A DNA stretch of 64,000 nt from positions 34,845,791 to 34,909,790 of the forward strand of contig NC_079223.1 of NCBI RefSeq assembly GCF_029633865.1. Reading direction: 5' to 3'. The translations under genes were made by a program, and so were the position numbers. The notes beneath the pieces were generated by a model. The model did no database searches. It had not been told where the DNA came from and saw nothing but the letters and a program-made list of their open reading frames with translations. Origin of the DNA: Lampris incognitus. Taxonomy: Eukaryota > Chordata > Actinopteri > Lampriformes > Lampridae. Below, piece after piece: positions 13,634 through 26,900 of this stretch; position 1 is the first letter of the stretch, and the number at the start of each line of letters is the position of its first letter.

Positions 13634-14632
13634 TAATTGCCACGCAGTTGGGCTTTACATGGCGAGAAACCTATCTGAGAAATTTGCAACTGTTGTTACT
13701 AAACTTGTTTGGTAATTTCAAGAGTCAAATATGAAATTGTGTAGATTCTCCATCTCGAGATTTCACAATATCATGGTAGCTGCATGTCCTGTTTGACCTG
13801 ATTTTCCAACATGTTAGCAAATCAAGTGGAATAACCCATGGTGTTTTTGCAAAATTGAGATGAATTTAAACGAAGAATAATTTGCCACAATTGTGTTCTT
13901 CTCCATCCCAGTCATTTATGATGCAGGCATTTTGTGTAAAGCAAATAAACGCAATCATGGCAAACCAGCAACAAGCTCCAGCTGTGAAGTCACATTCACA
14001 TACTAACAAGTGATCATTGACGTCTACAAATTTGTCATCTTCAAGAGTATGTATTGATCTGGTACAAAAAGCATTGCTGCAAGGTTGTTAATATCATCCT
14101 AGCCATTTGACTTATATTTGGATATAGATAATCTGAGCAATGCAAAGCTTTGTGGGAACTAGGCCAAGGCCAGTGGGACTAAATAGTTAACATAGGTTGA
14201 TGTTTGACCTATACATCTTGACCTATACATCTCTATTGGAAATCATGTTGCTGTTTGAATTCTATTCAAGGTATAGACACAGATGTATTGAATGAAACAG
14301 AAAACTAAAAATATCAGATAACCCAATATGCCTTTTGATATAGCTGCAGCGCCAATATGTGTAATAGCAGACTGCAGTACAGTGTGTGACGTGTTGACTG
14401 GGTTACAAGAGATATTGTGGGACGAATTAGCCTAGACATCTGAATTACTGTGCCAGTTCTCATATTTGGCTTTTTGAGAAGTCTTTTTGTGCGGCAACTT
14501 GTAAAAGAAAACTTTGTGGCCAGAACTGAGGTCTGAAAATGATATGATTTCATAAGAGGAGCACATTTTGTCATTTTCCCTCCGAATTAAGGTTTTTTTT
14601 TGACAGTGACAGTGTTTTTGTATTGTGGCTGG
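13623..14632 (+). other. zcchc24 intron 2, nothing recognised
   Basis: AT-rich single-copy-looking sequence. It includes a local direct repeat near 14203-14231 (TTGACCTATACATCT twice). No gene or mobile element was recognised. Confidence 0.5.
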
Positions 14633-14778
<146 letters not shown>

Positions 14779-15887
14779 ATCTATCGACATATGTATATAT
14801 TCCTCTTCTGTCTATGCGGCTGAGGTACAATAGAGTAACCTCCATCACTGAGTCTATGTTGCATGGGATGGTAATGAGGAGCAGATGTGAGATTACAATG
14901 CTTTGACTCCCTTTATGAAAGATGATTACTGGTCTCAGGAGATCTGTAAAAGATGTGTCCACCGATGAAATATCTCCTCCATAGCTCCAAACACCAATAT
15001 GAGGGAATTAGATCATCTGATGACAACACCTACAGTATTTTTTGGGAGGTGGTATATCATGTGCCGTACAACTCTTGGCATTTTTCTACCTTAAAAGTGG
15101 TTCTGTGTTTATGTATTTGTTTTTTTTAAATTTCGTTTTATTTAACTTTTGATCAGGTGGGAGTTGAGTAATAAGTGTTCATTTATCTTTTTTTGTACTG
15201 TAAATCCATGCATATTTGGCAACGCTGTGATCTTGAACTTTTGAACCAGTGATCTTTGGAGAGCCAAAATGTGACGAGTCAGTGAAAATGCTATCATTTT
15301 GTTTTGTTAGGAAGAAAATCCCCTTGACAGTACCCCCTTACTCTTACCATTTTATTTTGTCCTATTACCCTTCGATCATAATTATCATAAACTCCCGAGC
15401 TTCAGCAGGTGAAGGGGGAGACTGGAGAGTTTCATACACCGCTGTATTATTTTTATGCTCGTTTTTCCACAATTTTGTATCACTTACAGTTGCAAGTTGA
15501 GTAAGAATCCGGCCCCATATCTTCAGAAGAGAGAAGAGGTTGCTTCAGGGAACTCTGGTTAGTCGAGTAGAGACAACAGGCAGGGCAACAGCTGCCCAGT
15601 GCTCCCCGTCACGACAACTGAGGTGTTATGTAAACTGGCTTTTATACAGAAAATGAGATCGCTCCCCCAGTTATGAGCAGAATGTCCCTCACTGCCACAC
15701 TTTGGCCCCCTGCCAAGATGTCTTCCACTCACACTCATGTGCTATGTGCCCTCATTTATCAGCGGTAGGCCCCGCCTCTGATCTTTAGTAATCAAAATAA
15801 TGCATTGATTGACATCTCCATGCTATTGAGATTAACTCATGGAAACTGTCTTTGCTGGAATGCAGATTTGTGGAAAAGTGGGGGTGG
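14779..15887 (+). other. zcchc24 intron 2, nothing recognised
   Basis: About 1.1 kb without a recognisable element or credible coding potential on either strand. Confidence 0.45.
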
Positions 15888-15908
15888 CTGCTGCTGCTGT
15901 TGCTGCTG

Positions 15909-15995
<87 letters not shown>
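15888..15995. repeat. (CTG)n plus (TG)n compound microsatellite
   Basis: A short imperfect CTG/TTG trinucleotide run at 15888-15911 leads directly into a pure TG tract to 15995. Confidence 0.95.
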
Positions 15996-15996
<1 letters not shown>

Positions 15997-17262
15997 TCTA
16001 GACTCTTGAGTTGCCCTCACCCATTGGTGTTCATATTCGTTGTCCCCAAAGCAAGAGCTGAACTACATATTGGCGGTGTTTCAGCCCTTAAACCAAAATT
16101 CTATTTTCATGACTGTGATTTGCTTTGGTAGAAATTGCAGACATTTTAAATGGAGATAATAATAAACTGTGAAAAAAGGATTGACATTGCATTCAGCAGG
16201 ACTACTTTCGACTAAACAGACACAAGCCCGAAAAAGTATCATTACTTTTCTGCCTTTTGTTTTGTTTAGTCAATGTGAAGCGATGTGTGACTTGATGTGT
16301 GATTCAGGCAATTCCGGAACCGGTTGCCAGCTACGGTTTGTTTTTTGCTTTTTTTGAGGCTCTGATTACTTTTTAACTTTTAACAACTTTAAACAACTCC
16401 TTGAGACCTTTGGATTATTTTAATCGATTTTATGGTTGGCCTATTTTATGGATTTTACCTTATCATCGATTGTTTGCACTGACTGCCTACACCCATGATG
16501 AGAACCGCGTGGACTCAACTCTCAGCTGACTCAGCTAATGTATAATTTCCACTTTCTTTTCTGTGAACACCTATCAATATAACTATGCCTTATAAGGACT
16601 GCCTAAAAGCAATAAATGACATTACTAACCTCAAAGATGATATCCGACTGCTCTCAGATGAACTGAGAAAAAATGACTTTTATCCAATTTTATTGACACC
16701 GAAGCCACACAGCCCAAAACAATCTCAGTTATGAACTCAGCTGTCTCTGATACTATCCTCTGGGACCCATCAGCTCGTTGCCAGGCTTCCTCCTGCTCCA
16801 CTCCCTGCTCACAGGTTACCTGGTCGTAGGTGGTAGTCAGACGTGCCTCACTTCCGCCCATAAAACTCTCACATGTCATTTTACCATGCTACCCGCTGAT
16901 GCCACAATTCACCCTGTTGATGTCCCTGTGGCCGATGCTGTTCCCGTGGCCGATGTTGCTCTTGACCACATGGAACTGGTCCCTACTCCAGCTGGGACTA
17001 CTCCTGCTGCAATGGCTGCCCTGGATGCTGCGGTGGTTGACCCACCTCCTACTGCCGCTGCCACCGCGGGTCTTCCTGCGCGGGTCCCACAGCACTGTCC
17101 TCCCCGGTGTTCGGGCAGGTTGGTCACTCCCAGTCCCAATGCTTCCTCAGGCCAACAACATTCATTCCGTCCCAAGACTGTCCCTGAAAGCAGTGTCAAT
17201 CAGTCACCCAAACATCTCTTCCTCCCACTACCTTGATCGTTGGGGACTCTATAGTCCAAAAC

Positions 17263-17640
17263 TTCTCATGGACATGTACTAATGATCCCAAGGGCTATGC
17301 TGTCCGGAGCTTGGCTCCTGGTAGGGTCACCCAAAGCAGATAGGTCAAGGGGGAGGTTCCAGATGAAGCATGATCCAACAAAGATCTCAATGGCAGAACT
17401 GGCAGAAGACAATGCCAGTGAAGGTGGATGAAGGCTGCAACAGAGGGTGGTCCCCAATCGTCTTGGTTCCCCATGCCATTGGACTCTGGCCGCCCCCTGC
17501 CAAAGACTGTGTGATGGCTGCAGGGGCGTCAGCTTCTACCTGTAAAAAGCTGTCACACGCAGGCGTCCTCCCACAAGGATACTGACAAGGACCTAGAAGG
17601 ACAGTCATTACTCGACCCCGAGTGACTGCCAATGATGATG
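17263..17640 (+). mobile_element. short LINE-derived repeat inserted in L2 ORF1
   Basis: A block unrelated to L2 ORF1 interrupts it. It is bounded by ATAGTCCAAAAC (17251-17262) and ATAGTCCGAAAC (17641-17652), a 12-bp target-site duplication with one mismatch. The L2 reading frame resumes right after it. It is the same family as 39722-40190 (plus) and 60178-60597 (minus), sharing GAGCTTGGCTCCTGGTAGGG and TGGTCCCCAATCGTCTTGGT. All copies end near a CTCGACCCCGAGTGA-like stretch and a GATGATG tail. No protein is encoded. The family is unnamed by me and may be an RTE-type derivative. Confidence 0.8.
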
Positions 17641-18466
17641 ATAGTCCGAAACATCCGCTTCGTAAATGTGGTCACATGCTGCTTTCCTGGAGCTACTACT
17701 CCTGAGATCCTGGAGAAACTCCCAGGACTCCTGGATTCATTTTCGACAATTATGAAGTAATTTCCACGGTGGCTCCAATGTCACTGCCCGTCAGCAGCCC
17801 GAGCTGGCAAAAGGTGGTTTTATCCACCTTTTTAAGCTCTCAACAGTTGTGGAAAAAAACACTATTATATCTGGCTCAATTCCCACACTGGGTCACAGGG
17901 TGGGGCATGTTAACAGAATTCTCAGCCTTCATACGTGGCTCCAGTCCATGAGTATAGCACACAACATTGGATTTGGTCACAACTTTGACTTGTTCTAGGA
18001 GCGCTGCTCTCTGCACAGAAGAGACGTTCTTCACCTGAACATGCTAGGGTTAGGTAGTCGCATGCTTGCTGCTAATTTTCAGCATGAAGTTCTGTCCTCC
18101 ACATGGGATAGACTATTTACATCATACTTGCCTCCCTGAACCCTCTTCTTTCACCTTTCCCACAACGATGACTAGCCCATCCTTCACTCACACCTACTCC
18201 CCCTTATGGTATGATTGCACTGCTGTTGGACCTCTTGCGATTCCTGACCATATTACCAACAGACATCATTACCCTCACCATCACCACAACATCATACGTG
18301 AATCAGTCCAATCTCTGTCCCCTCCCTCAGTCCTCACAACCTATCACAAAGCAACGTCATCTGAAACTGGTTTTGCTCAACACTCAATAACAAAAGCCTC
18401 ATTCTGAATGAATGTATAACTGATAGTTACCTTGACTTCCTCTGCCTCACTGAAATTTGGCATAAA

Positions 18467-20840
18467 CCTTGAGAACAGGGGTGATGTGGTCACGGGGGTG
18501 GGACTGAATAAGCAGGCGAGAAACAGAGGGCTGGATGTACTGGAGTTTGTTTAGGACTTTGGATGATGAGTCGTAGAGAATGCTGTTGTAATATCCAATT
18601 CAATATGTGATGAAGGCATGGATCAAAGTTTGGGCAGCAGACAAGGAGACTGAAGGGCGGAGACGAGCTGCATTTTTTAAGTGGAAAAAGGCAGTGCTGG
18701 TGATTTGATTGATGTGGTGTTCAAAGGAGAGGTTGCTGTCGAAAATTATTCCAAGGTTGCAGATGTGTGGGGAGGGAGACAGAGTGGAGTTATCGATGGT
18801 AAGGCAGAAGTTATGAGTGGTTTTGGTGGGGGATTTGGGACTGATGATGATCATGTCAATTTTATCACAATTCAGTTTTAGGAAGTTGGCTTGCATCCAT
18901 GATTTAATTTCAGTGCGGCAGTTGGCCAGACTGGAGTAAATTGTGGTGGTGATGGATTTAAGCGGAGATGCAGAGCTGGACGTCAATGGCGTAGCAGTGG
19001 AAATGGAAACCATGACGACGTCTGATGTAACCAAGGGGGAGTATGTAAAGGATGAACAGGAGAGCACCAAGCACTGAACCCTGGGTAACGCCTTGGGACA
19101 GAGCAGTGATGAAGGAGGTGCAGTAGTTGATGCTGATGAACTGTTGTCTGTTTGTGAGATATGATTTTAGCCAGGATAGGGTGGTGATGTTGAGGGAGGA
19201 TTCAAGGCAGGAGAGAAGAATGTTGTGGTTGATGGTGTCGAAAGCTGCAGTGAGGTCAAAGAGGATGAGAATGCTGAGGTGGCCAGAGGCTGAGGAGAGG
19301 GGGAGGTTATTGGTGACTTTAAGGAGGGCTTTTTCTGTGCCGTGCTGTGCTGTGCTGTGCTGTGAGTGGAAACCAGATTGAAATGATTTGAACAGGTCGT
19401 TGGAGATGAAGTGAGCTTTGAGTTGGGAGGCGACAACATATTCCGGTATTTTTGACAGAAAGGGAAGCTTGGCGATAGGCCAGAAATTGCTCACGATATC
19501 AGGGTTGAGTCCAGGTTTTTTGAGGATGGGGGTGACAGCAGCCAGTCTAATTGTATGGAGGACTGAACCAGAGCTGAAGGAGGAGTTAATGATTCTTGTG
19601 TTGAGTGAGGATATAGCTGGGAGAGTCCTTAACAAGATGGGTGTATGGGTGGAGATTCAGAAGACAAGTGGAGCTTCTCATTCCTACCATAAAGTTGTAC
19701 AGCTCCATTGGGGACATAGGAGAGAACTTTGACAGGGGCTGAGTGGTAAAGGGGAAGGGAGGTGTAGAGGGTGGGGGAGGTGGTCAGGTGGCTGTAGATG
19801 GTGTCAATTTCAGTTTGGAAAAATGAAAGGAAAGAATTGGACTTGTTAACTGTGGAGGAATTGGAGTAATTGTCACTGGGTTTGAGAAGTTTGTTTATTG
19901 TGGAAAAGAGCCTTGAGGTTGATGGAGCCAGAGTGTATCAGGTGTGATTAGTAGATGGATTGGGCTGTGATAAGACTGTCTTTGTATTGTTGAAGGTAGT
20001 CTGTGTAGACTTGGAGATGCACTGTTAAACCAGTTTTCTTGCAGAGTTGTTCAAGCTGGTGCTTATGGGATTTCATTTAATGGAGTTCAGGAGTATACCA
20101 GGGAGCTGAGTGTGTAAATGAGACTATTTTGGTTTTAATGGGGGCCAGCTGATCAAGACAGGAGGAGAGTGAGTCATTATAATAGTTGACAAGATCAGAG
20201 GGATTATCAGACAGCGGGGGAGGGAAGGCAGGCATTTTACTGGCAAGAAAGGCAGAGAGATCTGAAGGGGAGATAGACTTGAGATTTCTGAGGGACATTA
20301 TGTGTTTGACTTGGGATGGGGATAGGGATGTCAGTGTCCATGGTGATTGCCAGGAGGTCAGAGATATTGAGGTTGAGGCTTGAGAGTTGATGTATCTTGA
20401 TGTATTGTGAGACCAGTGGAGCAGATCAAATCCAGGATGTGGCCACGGCTGTGAGTGGGGAAGTTGACATGTTGTGTGGAGTTGAAGTATTGCAGCAGTT
20501 CCAGGGATTTTATGGCAGATTTACAGTCAGTGTCATCAATGTGGATATTAAAATCACCCAGGAGGAGAACGGAAGGTGAGACGGCACATAGCTGGGTCAG
20601 AAAATCAGGGAAGTCAGAGAGAAAGAAGGGGTTTGGCTTGGGGGGGGGTGACCAAGGGAGTGGGACCAGAGAGTTGGAAAACAAGGTGTTCGAAAGAATG
20701 AGCGGCAGGAATGGAAATGGTGGTTGTTTTAATGTCCTTTCTGTAAACAGCAGCGACACCACCTCCCCTCAAGATGAGGTTTATCAATCTATGTGAATCC
20801 TGTGGGGGTGGTCTGGTTTAGTGAGAAACAGTCCCTGTTC
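18467..20840 (-). mobile_element. inverted central segment of the L2-like LINE
   Basis: On the minus strand, from right to left: endonuclease FSLNQTTPTGF near 20820, the active-site-region motif LLGDFNIHIDDTDCK near 20550, THSRGHILDLICSTGL near 20440, then linker. Reverse transcriptase follows: LPFLSKIPEYVV near 19440, LFDLTAAFDTINHN near 19240, GVTQGSVLGALLFILY near 19070 and FHCYAIDVQLC near 18980. The thumb region AARLRPSVSLSAAQTLIHAF lies near 18640 and ends at HITPVLK near 18470. The catalytic YADD box has become YAID, so the enzyme could not work even if the frames were intact. The endonuclease start missing here is the plus-strand piece at 18380-18466. The segment after HITPVLK is the plus-strand piece after 20840, less about 38 residues. 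Confidence 0.8.
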
Positions 20841-21230
20841 CACAATAGATCCAATTCAAAGTCCTCCTCACTCACCAAGCCCTCCACTACCATACTCCTA
20901 CCCACAGCCTCCGCTGCTCTGATGCCAACCTCATTTCTCCACCCGACAGGACTAAGCACCAGACTTGGGGTGACAGAGCCTTCTCCATACCTGCCCCCTC
21001 CCTCTTGAACCCCCTCCCCAAACACATCAGAGACTGCACCGATCTGTCCACCTTCACATCATTAATCAAAACTCACCTTTTCAGAATTGCTTTTAATTTG
21101 TGATTAATGTTGTATGTTATATGTTTTTGGTGTGTTACTTTTATGTTTATTTCAACTTATGTAAAGCATCTTTGAGTATCTTGAAAAGCACTCTATAAAT
21201 GAAATATATTATTATTATCATTATTAAGAG

Positions 21231-22198
21231 CATGACTGTATAATTTCTAGTACATTGTCACTTTTCATTGTTTGGATTGTGTTAAATCAGATGAGACATG
21301 CAGCAGTGGCATATATACGTATGTGTCCCTGAATGGCCATAAAACATAGGAAGCCAGTGTATTTGTCAAAACTTAAAGTGTAGTATGCATATATCAGTCA
21401 GTTAAAGAGAGCAGTTGAGAGGACACAGAAAAGAGGAGCAGGGCCAAAATATTCATCAGTGTTCCTGTGCTGATCAGAAACACATGAATCCCATTGATCA
21501 ATGCACAGAGCCTTCTTTATCCCAATAGGATAATATGCCTTTTGTCCAAATAGTTATCATGGCAGTGGAATGTGCGTGTGTATATATAGCCTCTGCTTCA
21601 AACTTGATTTCTTTCCTCTTGATTTTTTTCCCCCCTGTAGCTTTCTTAGTGTGCAGCCTCTGGGAGAGGCCGGTGGCACTTGTGTACACTGGGTATCTCT
21701 ACACCGTGGCCACCATGGACCAAATCTCATGTGTGTCCACCTAATTTCCCAGGAGAAATATATTTGTGCTGATATTGCCATTGAATCGTTTAAGTTGTTC
21801 TGCGCTGTTGAGTGCAGTGAGCAAGAATGAGAAAACACAGCTTGAATCTCAAAAGGATATCTTAACTTTGCTTTGAGAAGTACAAATGTTGACATCTCCT
21901 GTCATCCTTCCCAGTCAGCCCGAACCAGTGTTGTTTATCGGATCTGGCAGCGCCTCTATCCACACTCCTGGTCTTTATCAGATTGTGACCATATGCCCAT
22001 ACTGTGGTTTGGGCCTCTCACCGCCTCAGTGTTTAAGGTGGGGAATTCAGCAGCCGTTCATCCATGGTGACAAATGGTGACCGTACTCTCCAATAACAGT
22101 GTGAACATCGAGATCCAAAGCTATAGCCGTGACGTAAAGGGCCTGTCACACCACAGGCAAATGGAGTTTTGAGCTTGGTAATCTGCTATTTGTCAAAA
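21231..22198 (+). other. zcchc24 intron 2, nothing recognised
   Basis: About 1 kb with no recognisable element. The overlapping short ORFs around 21500-21900 have no domain or codon signature. Confidence 0.45.
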
Positions 22199-22680
22199 TG
22201 TTTACTTTCCCCTTTTTTTTTTCTTTGGCTCTTTCCCTCTCTTTTTCTCCCCAATTGTACTTGGCCAATTACCCTATTTTCTGAGCTGTCCTGGTCGCTG
22301 CTCCACGCCTCTGCCGATCCGGGGAGGGCTGCAGACTACCACATGCCTCCTCCGATACATGTGGAGTCACCAGCCGCTTCTTTTCACCTGACGGTGTGGA
22401 GTTTCACCAGGGGGACGTAGTGTGTGGGAGGATCACACTATTCCCCCCAGTTCCCCCTCCTCCTCGAACAGGTGCCCCGACCGACCAGAAGAGGCGCTAG
22501 TGCAGCGACCAGGACACATACCCACATATCTGGCTTCCCACCCGCAGACACGGCCAATTGTGTCTGTAGGGACGCCCGACCAAGCCGGAGGTAACACAGG
22601 GATTCAAACTGGTCATCCCCGTGTTGGTAGGCAACGGAATAGACCGCTATGCTACCCGGATGCCTGTTTACTTTTCCTTT
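22199..22680 (-). mobile_element. tRNA-derived SINE with target-site duplication
   Basis: A full copy in minus orientation. The tRNA-like head is at the right (about 22664 leftwards): on the minus strand TAGCATAGCGG is a good box A, and box B is decayed to AGTTTGAATCC. The oligo(T) at 22212-22221 is the A-tail on the minus strand. Flanks TGTTTACTTTCCCCTTT (22199-22215) and TGTTTACTTTTCCTTT (22665-22680) are the target duplication. It is the same family as 1-206 and 30602-31067. Confidence 0.85.
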
Positions 22681-25600
22681 AGTTGTGGTGACGAACGGAC
22701 GACTACACTGCAATCACTGCAACCTGCTTTGTACAATGTGGCAAAACACCACAGTATCAGGTAGTCCGGTGAATTTGTTGGTTTTATAATCATTCAGGTT
22801 TCAGTCCCTGCATTTTCACAATGCTGCGCATTCCTATTCCAAATTCGCCGTCATAGTCTGGGTGCTGGGATGGTTGTGCAATAGCTTTGTTTTAATGGTT
22901 CAGTTTGTTGTTTCACAGGGCAAATAGAGGAGTTGGGGGTCGTGTGGCCTGCCTTGTCAAATACACATCGACATGGCAATTGCATATCAAATTTACAATT
23001 TATTGTTGTTACATCCCACTGACTGTGTATGGAAATCAAGTTGCCTTGTCCGGTGTGGCTCCACACACAATCACTTGGAGCGTATAGCTTCAATAATAAT
23101 AAAGTTTTAAAAATGAACCGGGTCCAGACATCTTATGAGCCCCCCACCTCACCTCAAACACACTCTCAGTCTGCTTTGGCCCCTACTTTCCAAGTGTCTT
23201 GATGCAAAATCTATTCTTCTCTGTTTTTCCCAGCAGATTTTATGGGTTGTGGAAAGAAGCAAGGAACTTTTACTTAGGTCAGTGGTCTTAATGTGGTATA
23301 TTACGCAAACGGTTCTTAGACAGAGCAGTCAAGGCTTAGTCTGTTAAAAGAATTAGACTTGATAGTAAAAAATAATAAAGGTCCTTATTATTTGTGCTAT
23401 GTTAGTGTAGTTTTTGTAGTCCCACGCTTGTTACTTTTATGAATATATACCTTCATTCACAAGCAAAGCATCGCCTTCTAAAAACTTTACTCTCTTTCTC
23501 TCTCTCTCTGATGTATATTCGTCTAACAAAATTGGAGCGGCTCCATATCCTCTGCCGTCTTTTTAAAGTATGTTATAATTTTGTTATTATTGCAAAGTAT
23601 ATGATAACAGTATTGCATAAGTACAGAAAATCTTCAGTTCAGGGTTGAGGGCCTTGCTCATGGGCGTTTAAACCAAAAGCTGGAGGAGAAGAAAGCTGTC
23701 TCTGTTTCCTCTCCGACAGTTTCCTCCTGCTGGTCAGAGGATTCAAACCTGTCGCTTCTCTCAGAATTATGTTGCTGCTGCCCCCTCACATTGCATTTTC
23801 CTCAGTCAAAAAGTAACTCCCAATTTTCTCTCTTCTCCTGAATTCTCATTTTAATTTCACTGCAATCAAACTTCGAAACCGCACAATTGAAAGCTGTGCC
23901 TCGAGGGGCGAAACGTTTCTTAACCCTTGTTGTGGAAACACACTGTAAAGTTGGCTAACTCTTAGTTTCGTAGCTTTTTTTTTAAAATGTGAGTCCAATG
24001 TTGATTAGACGATGGCTCAACACTGATTATGTGGGCTTAAATGTAGCTGGAGACGTTAGCCATCCCCAGAGGCTAGTGTTCCTGGGAAAAGAACATCTTC
24101 GCCTCACTGTTTTCTCTTTCTTGTTCTCTCGCTCTCTTGCTCTCTCTCTTGCTCTCTCTCTCTCTCTTTATCACTCGCTATCGTTCTCACTTTTGATGCA
24201 CTCCTCTTTTTTGCAACATGGTGAATAAACCATCCATCAATGGTGCCATCAACACTCTTGGCCATACTTCATTGTTATTTGTCACTGTTGAATGCTCCAC
24301 ATTTGACCCCTGGGGTGGGTTGGGGTTTTTTTGTGCCCCAGGGCCAATTTTGACAGAGCTGCAATTATTTGGTGTATCGGGGCAGACAGTTTGGATGTTT
24401 CACTCTCACCATGTCTATCAGAGACAGAGAGAGTATGGTTTGGGAGTCTGAGAAGCATGCAGAGCTTAGCGAAAGCGATGCCGAAAGAGAGAGAGCGAGA
24501 GAGAGAGAGAGCGATGCAGAGAGAGAGAGAGAGAGCGTACATCTCCCCAAAGGAAATCAAAGTTAAAAGAATGATAAAAGTGGGGTTTCCTGCCAGCTGG
24601 TTTGTGTTCTGTGCAGGAATCCTATTCTTCCTCTGGGTTTTTGCTGAGACAACAGTTGCGCTACTTCCTGTTTTGGTAACCATGACACTTAATCTCATCC
24701 TTCTGGGGCACCATTCTTGTGACGCAGGCAGGTCAGTCACCCCCCCCCCCCCCCGCTGTTAAGCCAGCAAGGCACAAGGTCGGACCAAATACAGTCAAAT
24801 GAAGATGGCATCATCAAAATGATCGTTACGAGACATGTTAAATTATGTCATGAGGTTTGTTTCTAATTTGCAAATCTTTGTTAGTGTTTTTATCCATTCT
24901 TGAGTGTTTTAAATTCGGGGGGGGGTGGGGGCGACAATAGAGAGGCTGTCAGTTAGCACTTCACTTTGTCTCACCCCAAATTGCATTTGTTTCGCTTTTG
25001 TGAAATCACCGCCGCTCAACGTCTTGTCAGTCATTAAATTTACCTTGGGAGAGGAAGAACAGACTAAGTAAAATGAGACAATTGTTTTTCCACTAACTTC
25101 ATCCAGCCAAACTGCTGAGCCAGCATTGCAGGATGCAGGGCATGAGCTAATAAAAGAAAATAAACAACAGTGTGGAGTGCGGGTTCAGTTCCTCCTCACA
25201 GTAATACTGTCGGAGCAAGAGAGAAATGAAGTTACCACTTCTTTATGAGATTCTGATTATCCCTGTTATTCTTTGTCTTGCAGCATTCTCCCACCATTCT
25301 TTTCAGCAATAGTCGAATCCTATATTTTTACAGGATGTAACTGTGTTGCAGGTACAACATCAACAGACAAAAGGAGATACTGTGGCCATTTTAAATAAAA
25401 AATGCCATTAACAATAACTTTACCTCATTCCGCCTGCGGTGCGGAAGTTTTGTCTCCCCCTTCTGGCAATTACAGTAATTACTTCTCTTCTTTCAGCTCA
25501 CTCCAACGAGAAAAAGCTACACCAATGTTTATCCGTTTTTGTCCTCGTCGTCGATTGCTCTTTTTCTTTTTTCTTTTCGCTTCTTTTTCTTTTTTTTTCT

Positions 25601-26900
25601 TTTCTTTTTTCTACTATATTCCTTCCTCTGAACGCAGAGTTTCTTTTTCTCTGGAGCATCAGAAACTTTCCTTGGACGCTTCCTAAGTTTTTTCGCCATC
25701 GCTTCCAAAGCCCGGAAGCTTTCTGGCAGAAAGCCCTGAAGGCGAGCCAATCAGAGGCGTGCGAACGCTTTCATCACACGAAAGTTCAGCTCTGGCAAAG
25801 CAATCATTACTGGTTGACGTAAAACGCATCACTACACATCACCTCCGCTGCACCAGCGCGGGAATGCAGCGCGGGAATGTCGCCTCAGACACCAGATTTG
25901 AAACTCCAGTATACTGCGAAATACAGAGAAATTTAACGGGCAGTGAGAGGCGCAATCAGCATTGTGTGAACTCATTTGGCAAGGGCTTGAATGTCACGGA
26001 CATTAATTTATACAAAAAGTCCCACTCAAGCTTTAAGGGACCAAGTGTCAACGACCAAATACTAAAAGCTCAGCGAGCCAGAACAGGATGATGATAGCTG
26101 AACACTGTCGTGTATTCTCATCCAAAAGAATAAGAAAACTGCAAGATAAAGTTCTTCTCGTTTATCTGAGCACGTCTAATGGCAAGTGTGGCATCGGTGT
26201 ATTTTGTTATGGTGCAGCTTACCCTAACTGTCAGCCGTTAACCGAGCAACAAGTTACATGCACCATTGGTACTTTCATAAACCAATCAAGTGTGTTACCA
26301 TCATAATGACTGTAACTACAACTACAAAATGTCAGCCAAGCTGACCTCCAGTAGAAATGCACACTGATGCTTAAACTGTAACTATACACAACACACACTG
26401 AGAGGAAAACACCACTGGGGAGGGAGAGGTCCAAGGACACGAGGTCAGATTTTAAATACAACATGGTATCCTGTGAGTGCACCATAGCCAGAGGGTTTGG
26501 TTGACTCATAATAACCGCTTGTCTCCCCTGATACGACCTCCCAGGTTATAAATGACATCTCACCACAACAGTACACTAAATCAAATGATTCGACCCTTGG
26601 TTACAATAGAGACTATTAAAAGCTTCAACTTTACTTAAGGAAATGTTGTGAGGCAATGCCAGAGGCTCACTCTGCTGATACGAAAATTTTACAGTGGTGA
26701 CCCCACACATTTGAGTTTTCACCCATGCTATGGTACCTCAAGCTAGTTTTACTTGTAACTTTTGTGAAACATCCTAATAAATTTGGAGAAGATGGATGGC
26801 AGCTCCTTAGAGAAAAGAACTACTGTTCTACTGAAAATATCCCTATCTCTTACATCCATGTCTGGCTTGCATCTCATCTTGTTATTTGCACTGGTTGAGG
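22681..26900 (+). other. zcchc24 intron 2, mostly unannotated
   Basis: Contains CT-rich tracts near 24118-24170, GA-rich tracts near 24484-24535, a C run at 24740-24754 and pyrimidine-rich sequence at 25555-25620. No gene or recognisable transposon domain is seen. The Lys/Arg-rich minus frame at 25529-25750 is the reverse of a poly-pyrimidine tract. Confidence 0.5.

Larger units (their letters stand above)
16160..21230 (+). mobile_element. near full-length L2-like LINE, rearranged
   Basis: Reading left to right: ORF1 starts near 16586 (MPYKDCLKAINDITNLKDD). It continues in several frames through a Pro/Ala-rich stretch to an SGNH/esterase-like motif VGDSIV at about 17239, and after a nested insertion to FPGATTPEILEKLPGLLDSF. 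ORF2 endonuclease begins on the plus strand near 18380-18466 (LDFLCLTEIWHKP). The rest of the endonuclease and most of the reverse transcriptase then lie on the minus strand between 18467 and about 20840. The C-terminus returns on the plus strand (WGDRAFS at 20964 to FRIAFNL and stop near 21103), followed by an ATT-rich 3' tail to about 21230. Many frameshifts and stops make it dead. The L2-like assignment rests on motif order and tail type. Confidence 0.8.

Noticed and set aside
16778-17282. Pro/Ala-rich ORF that could look like a host gene
   Set aside because: It runs into the VGDSIV motif and belongs to ORF1 of the L2-like LINE.
25529-25750. Lys/Arg-rich minus-strand ORF resembling a nuclear basic protein
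   Set aside because: It is the complement of a poly-pyrimidine tract, has no splice or conservation support and no recognisable domain.
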